A stretch of 64,000 nucleotides of DNA from Planococcus shenhongbingii (GTDB taxonomy: Bacteria > Bacillota > Bacilli > Bacillales_A > Planococcaceae), in NCBI RefSeq assembly GCF_030413635.1, contig NZ_CP129235.1, positions 2,108,001-2,172,000 of the forward strand, given 5' to 3'. The position numbers were made by a program, and so were the translations under genes. The notes beneath the pieces were generated by a model. That model was not told where the DNA came from, ran no database searches, and saw only the letters and a program-made list of their open reading frames with translations. Positions 8,638 to 17,789 of this stretch are shown here, piece after piece (positions within the stretch are counted from its first letter, which is position 1; every line of letters starts with the position of its first letter).

Positions 8638-9234
8638 ATGTACCATATTAGAGGAAAAAAACTGCTGAAGAAAGAAGAAAAGGTGATTTACCGCAGCAAA
8701 TTAGAGGATTTGGAAGAAGAAAGTGCAAAGATTACTTTTGAGCTGAAGAAAATAATTGCTCAAGCCTCTGATGATGTCCTTTTTTTATGCATTGGTTCAG
8801 ATCGTTCTACAGGAGATTCCTATGGCCCTTTGGTCGGGACCCTGCTTAAAGAAAGCCTCATTCCGTATCCTGTCTATGGAACTTTGTCAGAGCCTGTCCA
8901 TGCCTTAAATCTGCAGAAAGTATTAAAAGGTATAAAAAGAAATCATAAAAATTCAATCGTTATAGGAATCGATGCTGGCCTTGGTGATTACCATCAAATT
9001 GGCTCTATTTACTTAAAAGAAGGGCCATTCAAACCGGGCAAAGCGTTAAACAAAGGGCTTCATGACATCGGTGATTACCATTTGACAGCAGTGGTAAACT
9101 ATCTGGATGCTCAATTCCCCCATCATTCTTTAAACAGCACCAGATTAGATACTGTTATGAACTTAGCTAAGGCCACTGTGAAAATGATAGTGGACGCTAA
9201 TAATCAAATAAAAATAGAAGAGCTTCAAAATTGA
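8638..9234 (+). CDS. yyaC: Sporulation protein YyaC (DUF1256)
   Basis: 198 residues, close to B. subtilis YyaC. Core motifs: LFLCIGSDRSTGDSYGPLVG, GTLSEPVHA and IVIGIDAGLG, an alpha/beta fold resembling the germination protease and hydrogenase maturation peptidase folds. In Bacillales it is expressed in sporulation; its substrate is unsettled. It implies a spore-forming ancestry of the organism. GGGGGATA ribosome site. Monocistronic with its own terminator. Confidence 0.85.
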   Translation: MYHIRGKKLLKKEEKVIYRSKLEDLEEESAKITFELKKIIAQASDDVLFLCIGSDRSTGDSYGPLVGTLLKESLIPYPVYGTLSEPVHALNLQKVLKGIKRNHKNSIVIGIDAGLGDYHQIGSIYLKEGPFKPGKALNKGLHDIGDYHLTAVVNYLDAQFPHHSLNSTRLDTVMNLAKATVKMIVDANNQIKIEELQN

Positions 9235-9255
9235 AAGTCTGAATAACCAAAAATG

Positions 9256-9301
9256 AAAAAGGTGAAGAATAAGCTGATCATCAGCAAATTCTTCACCTTT
9301 T
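9256..9301. terminator. Terminator of yyaC
   Basis: AAAAAGGTGAAGAAT pairs with ATTCTTCACCTTTT around the loop; T/A runs flank both sides so it can act on both strands. Confidence 0.8.
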
Positions 9302-9353
9302 ATCTATGTTTTAAGTTGCTTAATATCCGTGATTTTTTCTAAGCTCTCGCTGC

Positions 9354-9554
9354 CTATTTCTTGTCTCTCAAATACTTTTCAATATTCACCAAGCTTTCAT
9401 ACCAGGCTTTCTCTGACCTGCTTTCCGCCACTTCACTTCTAAACGGCAAATCGGTGGATCTAGTTTCCGGTAAAGAAGCTCTGGCATTATCCCAGTGGCT
9501 ATGAGAGTAGAATTTTTCGGTTGTAAGCTTGCTTAAATATTCTTCATTTTTCAT
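9354..9554 (-). CDS. Small hypothetical protein (66 aa)
   Basis: Charged, soluble, no membrane segment; aromatic residues cluster at FYSHSHWDNARA and AWYESLVNIEKYL. Its start overlaps the end of the next small gene by 11 bases, suggesting translational coupling. Not recognised. Confidence 0.5.
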   Translation of the reverse strand: MKNEEYLSKLTTEKFYSHSHWDNARASLPETRSTDLPFRSEVAESRSEKAWYESLVNIEKYLRDKK

Positions 9555-9699
9555 CGCTTTCAGCCTTGGCAGCTTTAGTATATTGATTTACTCTTTCCTC
9601 TTTGTATTGCTTATAGCCTTTGATAAATTCCTGATACATTTGCAAATAAGATGTAGTTTGGCCATTCACTCTTTTTTCTTCTCTGATTACAGCATTCAT
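9544..9699 (-). CDS. Small hypothetical protein (51 aa)
   Basis: Predicted amphipathic helix rich in Lys, Glu, Gln and Tyr (YLQMYQEFIKGYKQYKEE). The ATG at 9699 has an ideal AAGGAGG site nine bases upstream, which makes expression credible; upstream in-frame starts at 9708 and 9735 lie in or before that site. Likely the first gene of a two-gene unit with 9354-9554. Not recognised. Confidence 0.55.
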   Translation of the reverse strand: MNAVIREEKRVNGQTTSYLQMYQEFIKGYKQYKEERVNQYTKAAKAESDEK

Positions 9700-9902
9700 A
9701 TAATTCATCCTCCTTGGTATGGTTCCGCTTGTCATTCTTCTCTAATCCATGGCAGTCATTTCATTTCCTTTAAACCTTACTATCAGCTCGAAAAGTAATA
9801 TATTTCGAAAAATGCTATTATTTCGAATTCTATTTCGGCTAAAAAATTATAGCTTTAAATAGAATCCGTTAGTTCCTACTTTAGCTAATGCGTGAAATGA
9901 TG

Positions 9903-10265
9903 TCAGGTGATGAAATTTTCCCTATGGGATTTGCTGTGAAATGGAGTTACAAAAAAAAGTTCTTTCGGACAGTGCTTGGACAATTGATACAAATTATAGA
10001 AGACATTTTGCGTGAGTTCATACCGCTGCATGCAGTTTGGCATTGCTTTCACTTTTTCAGAGGCTTGTTCCAACTGTACTTCATCTATTTTGACCCATAC
10101 AGTCTGTACTTCCGTTTGTTTCTCTCCTTCTTTTTCATGAAGGATTTCCCGTGTCAGACGCGCAAAGAATGTTATAAAAGATGAACCATTTTCAATATGT
10201 ACATCTTTTGATTTAAAAAAATAATAGCCAACTGACTTTTGAGGTATATGCTGCATTTGTGCCAT
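9903..10265 (-). CDS. Hypothetical protein (120 aa)
   Basis: Soluble alpha/beta-looking protein: VGYYFFKSKDVHIENGSS, VQTVWVKIDEVQLEQASEKV, then a Phe/Tyr-rich C-terminus with several Cys and His. The ATG at 10265 has AAAGGGGAG seven bases upstream; the in-frame TTG at 10292 precedes it. Lies 83 bases after 10349-10759 on the same strand. Not recognised. Confidence 0.5.
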   Translation of the reverse strand: MAQMQHIPQKSVGYYFFKSKDVHIENGSSFITFFARLTREILHEKEGEKQTEVQTVWVKIDEVQLEQASEKVKAMPNCMQRYELTQNVFYNLYQLSKHCPKELFFVTPFHSKSHRENFIT

Positions 10266-10348
10266 CCATTTGCTCCCCTTTACACTTTTCAATCCGGATT
10301 CTCAAAAATAATAAGGCCATTTCCTTTTTCTTTCTTTATCAAAGGTGT

Positions 10349-10759
10349 TTATGCAAGAGATTTAAGCGCTCCGACAAGGCGTTCTGCAAAATTTATCGGA
10401 GATTCCTGTGACTTTATGCGAATGCAATACATTCCACGCTCCATTGAAAGTTGCTGTGAAAAGTTTGTCGGAAACAAGATGGAATGCTGGATAAGAGCCG
10501 ATGTGAAATTCGGCAGTTCCTCAGGCAAAAGAAAAATTTCAGCCTCGTTTACAGCTTGTCCATCGTTTTCGAGGGAACTGATGGAGACCTTCAAATCTAG
10601 GGCCCATCTTACATATACCTTTGAGTTTCTCTGTGCTTCGGCCGTTCTCTTTTTTTTGAACTGACAGATCTCCGAATCTGTCTCAACTTCTATATCCAGC
10701 AACTTGCTTACTTTTTCAATAATGAATACTTGTGAATCAGTGTCTACCACTTCAACCAT
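10349..10759 (-). CDS. Hypothetical protein (136 aa)
   Basis: Soluble protein with an acidic N-terminus (VVDTDSQVFIIEKVSKLLDI), a central strand-rich section and the tail INFAERLVGALKSLA, compatible with a C-terminal helix. The ATG at 10759 follows GGGGTGG at good spacing; the TTG at 10795 is less likely. Probably transcribed with 9903-10265. Not recognised. Confidence 0.5.
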   Translation of the reverse strand: MVEVVDTDSQVFIIEKVSKLLDIEVETDSEICQFKKKRTAEAQRNSKVYVRWALDLKVSISSLENDGQAVNEAEIFLLPEELPNFTSALIQHSILFPTNFSQQLSMERGMYCIRIKSQESPINFAERLVGALKSLA

Positions 10760-11526
10760 TCCTTCCACCCCTTGTTGAATAATCCCTGCGTCCAAATAGA
10801 CAATTATTTAGAAAATTCAATAATTTATTATTAAACATAAATGACAAAATTTTATACTTTTTACCCACAACTCTTGTTTCTGTATCATCAAAACTTTGTT
10901 TTTCAATACCTTAAGCCTATAATATGTCATAAAATATGTAAAGGGTTATAGAATATTCTTTTAATTCTGAAATCTAAAATGTTTTTCTCATATATCTTCT
11001 TACATTGTCGAAAATATATTTCTAAAAAATGTTCCGATTCCTTTCCCAGTTCCGCTTTTTTAAAAAAAGTTTTATCAACATACTAGAACTGCTGGATGGC
11101 TGATTTATGCAAATAGTTGCACAGTAATGCATAATTATAAAAATAACGGGTTTCTACTATGGAACTGCACACCGGACAAAGATCAAATGTAATTCATTTC
11201 TGTCTTTGATCTTCCCAAAAAAAGCGGAGAAGACTGCAATGTCAGCCTCTCCGCTTTCTTAATGTGATGGTTTTTTCAATTATTTTTCTCTATTTTCCGC
11301 TATAGCATAATAAGCAAACAATTTTACTGAAATTTTATTAAGATAAAAAAACATTGTTGTTTTTTTGAAAAATCAGCTTTACATTTTCAATGATAAGCTA
11401 AGTTTTATAAAACACCAATGTCGAATTTTGTTTTTAAAAAGACCCTAATTTTAAAAAATACTAAAATTTGTATAGTAAACGCAAAGAAAAAAATCCAAAT
11501 TATGTATGGCTGATTTTTAATCAGAT
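10760..11526. other. AT-rich intergenic region
   Basis: No gene seen on either strand. The left part is very AT-rich and probably holds the promoter of the small minus-strand genes. The centre has the hairpin at 11218-11260. Short frames at 11405-11690 are shadows of the protease gene. Confidence 0.5.
11218..11260. terminator. Hairpin terminator
   Basis: AAAAGCGGAGA pairs with TCTCCGCTTT, followed by CTTAATG; the minus strand also has a T-run. It lies about 265 bases downstream of the CPBP gene. Confidence 0.65.
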
Positions 11527-12354
11527 TTACAAAGAAATGATTCCGCTTAAAACCATGAGCATATTTAGCATCCCATGCCAAAAAATTGAAGGCCCAATGC
11601 TTTTTGATTTGATGGTAATGCCCCCGAAGAACATCCCTCCTATCGAAAAAGCAAGGCATATAACCCAAGAGAAACCAAGTGAATAATGCTGTAAGCCGAA
11701 TCCTATACTCGTCAACAGGACTGCCCAGCGATCACCAAATAACTCTGAAAAGCGGCTCAACAAAATACCTCTCCAAATCATTTCTTCTAAAAACGCGTTC
11801 GTTAGTGAAAAGATAACAGCCAGCAACATTACTTCCCGGGTATGAGACCAGCCGTTCAGAAATATTAAAGGCATGAATATGGCGAAATTGACAGTTAATG
11901 CAATCATAAGGAAAATGCTCACTTTTACGCGATGAAATCCCGTCCAGATAAAAGGAAAGTAGATGAATTCATTCCACACTGGTTTTCTCCAATATTTGAT
12001 AAGTCGAGCATCAGAGAAAAAACCCAATCCAAGCAGCGGCACAAAAACGCAAAGTAAAGATACTCGATTTAAAAACAGCTGCCACTCTTTGGGCTGGATT
12101 TGATCAATCCATTGAGAATTTGCGAACATATACAAGTAAAAGCCTGCTCCAAAAGCCAATTGTATGAGAAAGAAAGAATTTAAGTGCTTTTCAGTCCTGG
12201 AAAATAAGGCAAAGGAGAAAAACAGCCATATGGCTGCAAGAAAGTGATTTTCAAGTTGAAGTGAAATAATCAGGAAAGTAAATAATAACAAATACAAGGT
12301 GTTTCGGAAAAATAAATTATGTATATTACTCCCTCCCTCAAATTTCCTACACAC
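11527..12354 (-). CDS. CPBP-family intramembrane protease
   Basis: 275 residues with about eight hydrophobic helices. CPBP (Abi/CAAX protease) motifs are present: motif 1 FLEEMIWRGIL with the EExxxR signature, motif 2 GFGLQHYSLG with the conserved His, and motif 3 IFWHGMLNML. These define a membrane-embedded glutamic protease; substrates in Bacilli range from bacteriocin immunity to unknown. Start is uncertain: GTG at 12354 has no ribosome site, whereas GAGGGAGGG at about 12336-12344 sits six bases before an ATA codon, so the original ATG may have mutated. Confidence 0.8.
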   Translation of the reverse strand: MCRKFEGGSNIHNLFFRNTLYLLLFTFLIISLQLENHFLAAIWLFFSFALFSRTEKHLNSFFLIQLAFGAGFYLYMFANSQWIDQIQPKEWQLFLNRVSLLCVFVPLLGLGFFSDARLIKYWRKPVWNEFIYFPFIWTGFHRVKVSIFLMIALTVNFAIFMPLIFLNGWSHTREVMLLAVIFSLTNAFLEEMIWRGILLSRFSELFGDRWAVLLTSIGFGLQHYSLGFSWVICLAFSIGGMFFGGITIKSKSIGPSIFWHGMLNMLMVLSGIISL

Positions 12355-12471
12355 TTCATACGGATTAACGCTTTAAAAAGATTCACTTTTCCGAATAATA
12401 CGTTTCACTTCCTCAACTTAAGCTTGCATTAATTTTGAAATAATCTATGAAGCTGATTCCAAAAGCATTAA

Positions 12472-12530
12472 AAAAGCATCTTCGATTCGCCGTCTTAGGT
12501 TATTAAACCTTGCGAATGAAGATGCTTCTT
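12472..12530 (-). terminator. Terminator of the DsbA-IDEAL operon
   Basis: AAGCATCTTCgATTCGC pairs with GCGAATgAAGATGCTT; a T6 run follows on the minus strand. Confidence 0.75.
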
Positions 12531-12567
12531 CAGGATTTATTGTTTAAAATATGTGTTTTCCAACTGC

Positions 12568-12894
12568 TTAGTTCACAGATTGCTTCTTCGAGTTCAACTC
12601 CGCAGAAAGCTCATTGAACCATTCTTTATCACCTGTTGACAACGCCAGATCAATAAGGAATTCCAACTGCCCGGCATCTTTGGATTTTGCTGATGGAATG
12701 CTTTCAACTTGTTTGATCGGCAAAGGAATTGTTTTTCCAATCAGTTCTTCATTATCGCTTTCAGCTACTACGACGTATACGGCTTCCTGGATGATATTCA
12801 TGGAATCGATGAAACCGATGATCAACTCATCATTGCGGGTTACGCCTTTCACCCAGTCACTAATTTTTAAAATCGTTTTATTGTCATTTATCAT
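12568..12894 (-). CDS. IDEAL-domain protein
   Basis: 108 residues. The C-terminal segment QLEFLIDLALSTGDKEWFNE matches the IDEAL domain (I-D-x-A-L, then D and F), a short protein-interaction motif found at the end of several small Bacillales proteins. The N-terminal 65 residues are beta-rich (GDWVKG/IGFIDSM-type) and resemble the small regulatory-like partners of such proteins. AGAAGGTG precedes the ATG at 12894. It lies 26 bases downstream of the DsbA-like gene and is probably co-transcribed. Role unknown. Confidence 0.75.
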   Translation of the reverse strand: MINDNKTILKISDWVKGVTRNDELIIGFIDSMNIIQEAVYVVVAESDNEELIGKTIPLPIKQVESIPSAKSKDAGQLEFLIDLALSTGDKEWFNELSAELNSKKQSVN

Positions 12895-12920
12895 AGGTTT
12901 ACACCTTCTTTCATTATATT

Positions 12921-13568
12921 TCAACAGAATCCGCCGGGTCCGCAAGCCATTCCTTCAAAAAGGACTTTTGGTTTTTGCTTTCCCAGTTCGTCTTCGATGA
13001 TTTGCTCAATCTTTTCCTTCGACTGGATGCCGGAAACTGCCATCTCGCCAATTACAAATGTAGGTACAGCAGTAATTCCCGCTTCTTCAGCTTGCTTTAG
13101 GGCCAGTTGATGTGCTTCTTTGTATTTCCGAAATTTCAAAGCTTCACGGTACTGTTGTTCATCCAATCCAACTTCTCCGGCAAGCTTCGTCAATATCTCA
13201 CTATCCCCGATATCCAGTCCTTCTTGGAAAAAGGCTTTTAACAAACGCTCATTATATGCGGCAGCTTTCCCATTTTCCTTAGCATACTGATAGCCTTCAA
13301 AAGCCAAATGGGTATGCGGCTGCGGTGACACATCGGGCAATACGATATCGATCCCCATACTTTCTGCCATAGGAAATACAGATTGTGCCCAAGTTGTTTG
13401 CAGATAGTCGTCTTCAGGGCGCAGAGTAGGATTGGGTGCAGGCCGCAACTCGAACGGCATCCATTCTACTTCGATGTCTTTATTTTTAATGGCTTCCGCT
13501 AACGGTTGTTCTGCCAAGAAACAAAATGGGCACACATAGTCTGAATACACTTTGACTTTTAAAGCCAT
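12921..13568 (-). CDS. DsbA-family oxidoreductase, FrnE-like
   Basis: 215 residues with no signal peptide, so cytosolic. Thioredoxin fold with the redox motif CPFC at YVCPFCFLAE, a long helical insertion, and the cis-proline loop TAVPTF. FrnE-type proteins act as disulphide isomerases or 2-hydroxychromene-2-carboxylate-isomerase-like enzymes and often answer oxidative stress. The C-terminal MACGPGGFC adds an extra Cys pair. The ATG at 13568 follows AAAGGTGG; the longer GTG start falls within that site. Confidence 0.85.
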   Translation of the reverse strand: MALKVKVYSDYVCPFCFLAEQPLAEAIKNKDIEVEWMPFELRPAPNPTLRPEDDYLQTTWAQSVFPMAESMGIDIVLPDVSPQPHTHLAFEGYQYAKENGKAAAYNERLLKAFFQEGLDIGDSEILTKLAGEVGLDEQQYREALKFRKYKEAHQLALKQAEEAGITAVPTFVIGEMAVSGIQSKEKIEQIIEDELGKQKPKVLFEGMACGPGGFC

Positions 13569-13915
13569 ATTGGAAACCACCTTTCATTTTTCAGAAGTTT
13601 ATTAAAACAAAAACTATATTATAGTAACTTTAAAACAATGTATTTAAACTGAATCATCATTTGCATAAACCAGAGAAACCGGTATCCCAATGTCGTTTTC
13701 TCTAAACCGCCTTTATTTATAGAGATTAAATTCCCAAGCGGTTTATTTTGAACTTAAAAGCTGACCTTTTATTAAGCTATTAAGTAAAACTCTACGCGTT
13801 CATAAGTTATATTACAATTTATTTGCCTTGTTTTAGAGTTAAGCTCTCTTTTCTTCACACTTCCTGCTTTTATTGAAAGAAGCTTCGTTAATCTGTCTAG
13901 CTATACATACTAAAT
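13569..13915. other. Intergenic region, weak terminator
   Basis: No gene. TAAACCGC (13703-13710) can pair with GCGGTTTA (13738-13745), a weak terminator for the GH3 gene. The rest is AT-rich and must carry the DsbA-IDEAL promoter. Confidence 0.4.
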
Positions 13916-16036
13916 TCAGTTATAAGATAAGCCGTGACCTAGCTTGTAAATATTGCCATCGTTGTCTTCATAAGCATAGGTAAGCCCTTCCGGCATATAG
14001 AGGTCTTTGTCGTAGCCTGGCACGTCATTTCTTGAAACACAATTGCCTTTTTCATCTACAGCAATAACTGTTTCACTGGCTGGCAATGTCAATGGCAAAA
14101 CACCTGCTGGTTGGCTGTCTCCTGCAATAACTTCAAATTGCGCCTTATAGAACGTGTCATAGCCAGCAATCAAGGCATCCGCCAAAGGCTCAACATTTTC
14201 TAGTATCCAAGGCAAGGTGATATTCACACTCATAATTACTTTGCCGCCGCGGCCATGCAAATCAGCAACAATATCTTTCAAACGGTCCATACCGGTCAAA
14301 GTCGTTTCTTCATAGTCTGTGCCGTCCAGAGCTTTCACTGTCTTTTTTTCGCATAGGTCGAGTTCCAAAAGCCCGGGAGTTGCAGAGAAATAGGCGCCGG
14401 AAATCGGATGCAAAAACAAAATTGCGGCATCCGCTTCGCTGAAATGTTCCGTCAGCGACAGTTTCCCTAACTCCTCGCCTTCTTTTCGAGCTTTTGCGGT
14501 ATAAATCGCCGCCCGTTCTGGATCTTTATGAAAAACCTCCACATAGATCTTTTTGCCGTCCAGCTTTTCCGCTGTCAACGGCAAAGTTTCCTGCTGATTT
14601 TTCAAAACTGTAACCGACTTTTTATGGGCTTCATAAGCCGCTTCCCAGTGGGCCGGTGTTTCCACTACTGCAGCAGCATATTCCGGCGATACATATGTCC
14701 GGTCATCAAACAGCCCCAATGTGAACATTTCCGTCAACAGGCGCGTATTCGCTTCATTGATCCGCTCTTCACTGATCCAGCCTTTTACGACAGCTGACTT
14801 AAGATTTTCAATATCATTGGTATCGGCGATTAAATCAGTCCCGGCATTGACTGCTTTCGCAAAACGTTCAGCTTCACTTAGCCCTTCTACGCCCCAAGGC
14901 ATTTTATTGATAATGCCGCTGTCACTGTTGATATAGCCTTTGAAACCTAATTTGCCTCTGAGAATATCGTTTAAAAAGTAATGGTTGAATGCAAAGCCTA
15001 CTTCTTCAAAAGGAATGTCTTCCCCTCCAAGTTTCTGGCCAGCGCTTTTATCAATGCTTGGAATTGAATAATAAGGCATGATGGACGAAGTTCCATGCTC
15101 AACCGCAGCTTGGAATGGCGGCAAATGATACTTTTCCAAACTTCCAGGCGTCGGATATAAATTCCATTTTCCTTCTTCATAATGCGGATCAAACCCATTC
15201 TCTCTTGGCCCCCCGCCAGGAAAATGCTTCGTGGTCATCGCTATGCTGTGCTTTCCAAGCTTATCCCCTTGAAAACCTCTGAGGATACGCCCAATCGCGT
15301 CGGATATAAATACCGGATCTTCGCCGAACGTACCGTAAATCCGCTGCCATCGTGGATCTGTAACCGTATCCGCCATATACATATAGCCTTTCCTTAAACC
15401 GGCAGCGTCCCATTCATCATGAGCAATTTCAGCAAACTGGCTGATCAGCGACGCATCGCCGCCTTTTTTCATGTCTCCTTTAGCGGCTGCAGCAAGGCCC
15501 AGTGTTCCGGGCCATGTAGAAAAAATCCCTGACGCGTCATTCATGCCAAAAACAGGTTCTGAATGTTCATTGCGTGAATTGGATGCGATTAAGCAAGGAA
15601 TGCCCAAGCGCGTGCTTTCGCAGACTTCATTCATCGTATTGACCCATTCCGCCGTCTCGGCTGGGCCCCAATTGTCTCTTAGTATAAAATGCCGCAAATG
15701 CATTTTTTCAATTGTATGAGAAGTCCCATATATTTTTGTAGCCGCAAAAATATTCTCACTTTCTTCTACAATTGCTTCATCCAACACCCCATTATGGCTT
15801 GTCTTGATTTTATCTTTTTGGGTAAGCCCCATCTGGCGGGAATTGATAAGCATCATCCCAACTTTTTCATCCAAATTCATCAATGTTACCAAGTTTTCTG
15901 CGCGTTCTCTAGGGCTCAGCCGCCAATCCTCATAAGGATCCAGTTTCCCATCGCCGTTCAAGTCTTTAAATTTCAATCCATCTACCTCGATAAGTTTCTT
16001 CGATTTAACTTGTAACTCCGGTTGCTCTTTGTTCAT
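13916..16036 (-). CDS. Glycoside hydrolase family 3 beta-glycosidase
   Basis: 706 residues, no signal peptide, so intracellular or non-classically secreted. Near residue 30 DLNGDGKLDPYEDW is a near-perfect EF-hand/dockerin-like calcium loop in front of the GH3 barrel. Barrel motifs: ERAENLVTLMNLDEKVGMM, TKHFPGGGPRENGFDPHY and KGYINSDSGII, whose Asp is the likely nucleophile. The second alpha/beta domain starts near residue 480 (KKSVTVLKNQQETLPL). Likely removes beta-glucosyl or xylosyl residues; substrate unknown. ATG at 16036 with AAAGGAG upstream; the in-frame GTG overlaps that site. Confidence 0.88.
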   Translation of the reverse strand: MNKEQPELQVKSKKLIEVDGLKFKDLNGDGKLDPYEDWRLSPRERAENLVTLMNLDEKVGMMLINSRQMGLTQKDKIKTSHNGVLDEAIVEESENIFAATKIYGTSHTIEKMHLRHFILRDNWGPAETAEWVNTMNEVCESTRLGIPCLIASNSRNEHSEPVFGMNDASGIFSTWPGTLGLAAAAKGDMKKGGDASLISQFAEIAHDEWDAAGLRKGYMYMADTVTDPRWQRIYGTFGEDPVFISDAIGRILRGFQGDKLGKHSIAMTTKHFPGGGPRENGFDPHYEEGKWNLYPTPGSLEKYHLPPFQAAVEHGTSSIMPYYSIPSIDKSAGQKLGGEDIPFEEVGFAFNHYFLNDILRGKLGFKGYINSDSGIINKMPWGVEGLSEAERFAKAVNAGTDLIADTNDIENLKSAVVKGWISEERINEANTRLLTEMFTLGLFDDRTYVSPEYAAAVVETPAHWEAAYEAHKKSVTVLKNQQETLPLTAEKLDGKKIYVEVFHKDPERAAIYTAKARKEGEELGKLSLTEHFSEADAAILFLHPISGAYFSATPGLLELDLCEKKTVKALDGTDYEETTLTGMDRLKDIVADLHGRGGKVIMSVNITLPWILENVEPLADALIAGYDTFYKAQFEVIAGDSQPAGVLPLTLPASETVIAVDEKGNCVSRNDVPGYDKDLYMPEGLTYAYEDNDGNIYKLGHGLSYN

Positions 16037-16192
16037 GGTAAACTCCACTCCTTTAAAGCTTATGACTGCAACGTTCTTCTTTACACTAGTCTTCCATAAT
16101 CAAATACATAATCTAACCCTAACAAAGTTTGATCGTCAGTTCTAATAAAGAGAGCTTGTCACTTCCTTTTATTGCAATACCCTTTCCCAATA

Positions 16193-16241
16193 AAAAAACG
16201 CGTTCCGGAATCTCAGCAAAGAGAATTCCAGAACGCGTTTT
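16193..16241 (-). terminator. Terminator of catabolic operon A
   Basis: AAACGCGTTCcGGAATCTC pairs with GAGAATTCcAGAACGCGTTT; seven Ts follow on the minus strand. Confidence 0.85.
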
Positions 16242-16265
16242 ACAAATAAAATTTCACGAAGAAAA

Positions 16266-17771
16266 TTAAACTTTTTCAGCCACTTCAGTTTTCACATATT
16301 GGGCAGCCTGTTCACCCGCAATTTTTCCAAATACAGCCCCCGCCATCAATCCTGCGCCGCCTGGGTAATTATCGTAGAACAATCCCCCAGCCGCTTCACC
16401 GGCAGCATACAAACCGTTGATCTTCTGGTACGTCGTGTTTTGGACTTCTGCCTGTTCGTTGATTTTCAATCCGCCGAATGTGAACGTGATGCCGCAAGTT
16501 ACGGCATAGGCTTCAAACGGAGCAGTGTCGATGCGGTTCGCCCAATTGGTCTTAGGCACCTCAAGCCCTTCCGTTCCCCGGCCGTCTTTTTCGTTCGGAT
16601 TAAACGGCACTGCTTCATCGATTGCTGCATTGTACTCAGCAATTTCCTTGAGGAATTTTTCTTTATTGACGCCTTCCATTTTAGCGGCTAGTTCTTCAAG
16701 CGAGTTCGCTTTCACCTTGGTCACTTGTTTGCCTTTATACTCTTCGCGCAGCAAATGAGAAACTTTGCCGTCGAAGATCTGCCAAGCGCAATTGTCTTTT
16801 TGTTCCAAGATCAAGCGGCCGTATTTGGCATACGTATAATTCCGGAAATCGGCGCCTTCATCCAAGAAGCGCTGGCCGTCCGTATTAACTAAGATGCCGA
16901 AAGGATAGCTCAGCCGCTGGAAACCCTCTTGAAAATCAGGCAAGTAACGGTCTCCCGTCACGGCATGCGCCATCGACCAGTTGCCAGCTGACAGCGCGCC
17001 GATATCCAAAGCCATCTGGATGCCTTCACCCGTATTGTAGCGGCTGCCCCGCGTATGGACAACATCCCATTTAGGACCGAGGTATTTGGTGCGCATTTCA
17101 ACATTGGCATGGAAACCACCGGAAGCCATGACAACTGCTTTTGCACGGATGATTTTGCTGCGCCCTTGTTCTTTCACTTTGACGCCTTGAATCCCGTCGT
17201 CATCTTGCAGCAATTTAACGGCCATCGTGTCGTATAAGATTCGTACGCCTTGGCGTGTTGCTTCGTTATGAAGCGCTTCAACCAATCCATGGCCGCCGCC
17301 GACTGATTCCAGGATCATGCCGCCCCAAAACTTGAAAATGCCATTGATTTTAAAAGCTTGCCGGCCGTAAATGGGAATGAAATTAATGTGGTGCTGTGTC
17401 AGCCACTTCATCGTTTCAAAACTTTCACCCGTTAGAATCGAAGCTAATTCAGGATCAGTCTTGTAATTAGTCATGCGGCAAAGGTCTTCATAATACTGCT
17501 CTTCACTATAACTTCCGAAATCCGTCATACGGAGATCCTCTTCTTCAAGATCCGGGATGATCGCCTGTATGTCTTCTGTTCCGTTATACGCAAAACGAAT
17601 CGAACCATGGGTGTATGTGGTATTGCCGCCTTTTTCTTTTTCAGGCGACTTTTCAAGGACCATGACGCGCGCACCTTGTTCCTGCGCAGCCAGAGCTGCA
17701 CACATCGCCGCGTTGCCGGCACCTATAATCACCACATCCGTTTCATATTGGTACTCTGTTCTGGACTCCAT
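16266..17771 (-). CDS. FAD-dependent dehydrogenase, TcuA/fumarate reductase-like
   Basis: About 501 residues. The N-terminal Rossmann motif DVVIIGAGNAAMCAALAAQ and VLEK bind FAD; GGNTTYTHGS is the substrate-loop pattern of TcuA-like proteins. The C-terminus has ITFTFGGLKIN, GLYAAGEAAGG and PGGAGLMAG. The fold is that of fumarate reductase flavoproteins, tricarballylate dehydrogenase, 3-ketosteroid and 4-oxocyclohexanecarboxylate desaturases. In a meta-cleavage operon a ring-desaturating role is the most sensible inference. It is last in operon A, directly after the hydrolase. ATG at 17771 follows GGGAAGTGG; an ATG at 17786 is also possible. Confidence 0.8.
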   Translation of the reverse strand: MESRTEYQYETDVVIIGAGNAAMCAALAAQEQGARVMVLEKSPEKEKGGNTTYTHGSIRFAYNGTEDIQAIIPDLEEEDLRMTDFGSYSEEQYYEDLCRMTNYKTDPELASILTGESFETMKWLTQHHINFIPIYGRQAFKINGIFKFWGGMILESVGGGHGLVEALHNEATRQGVRILYDTMAVKLLQDDDGIQGVKVKEQGRSKIIRAKAVVMASGGFHANVEMRTKYLGPKWDVVHTRGSRYNTGEGIQMALDIGALSAGNWSMAHAVTGDRYLPDFQEGFQRLSYPFGILVNTDGQRFLDEGADFRNYTYAKYGRLILEQKDNCAWQIFDGKVSHLLREEYKGKQVTKVKANSLEELAAKMEGVNKEKFLKEIAEYNAAIDEAVPFNPNEKDGRGTEGLEVPKTNWANRIDTAPFEAYAVTCGITFTFGGLKINEQAEVQNTTYQKINGLYAAGEAAGGLFYDNYPGGAGLMAGAVFGKIAGEQAAQYVKTEVAEKV

Positions 17772-17789
17772 ATGGCCACTTCCCATTGC

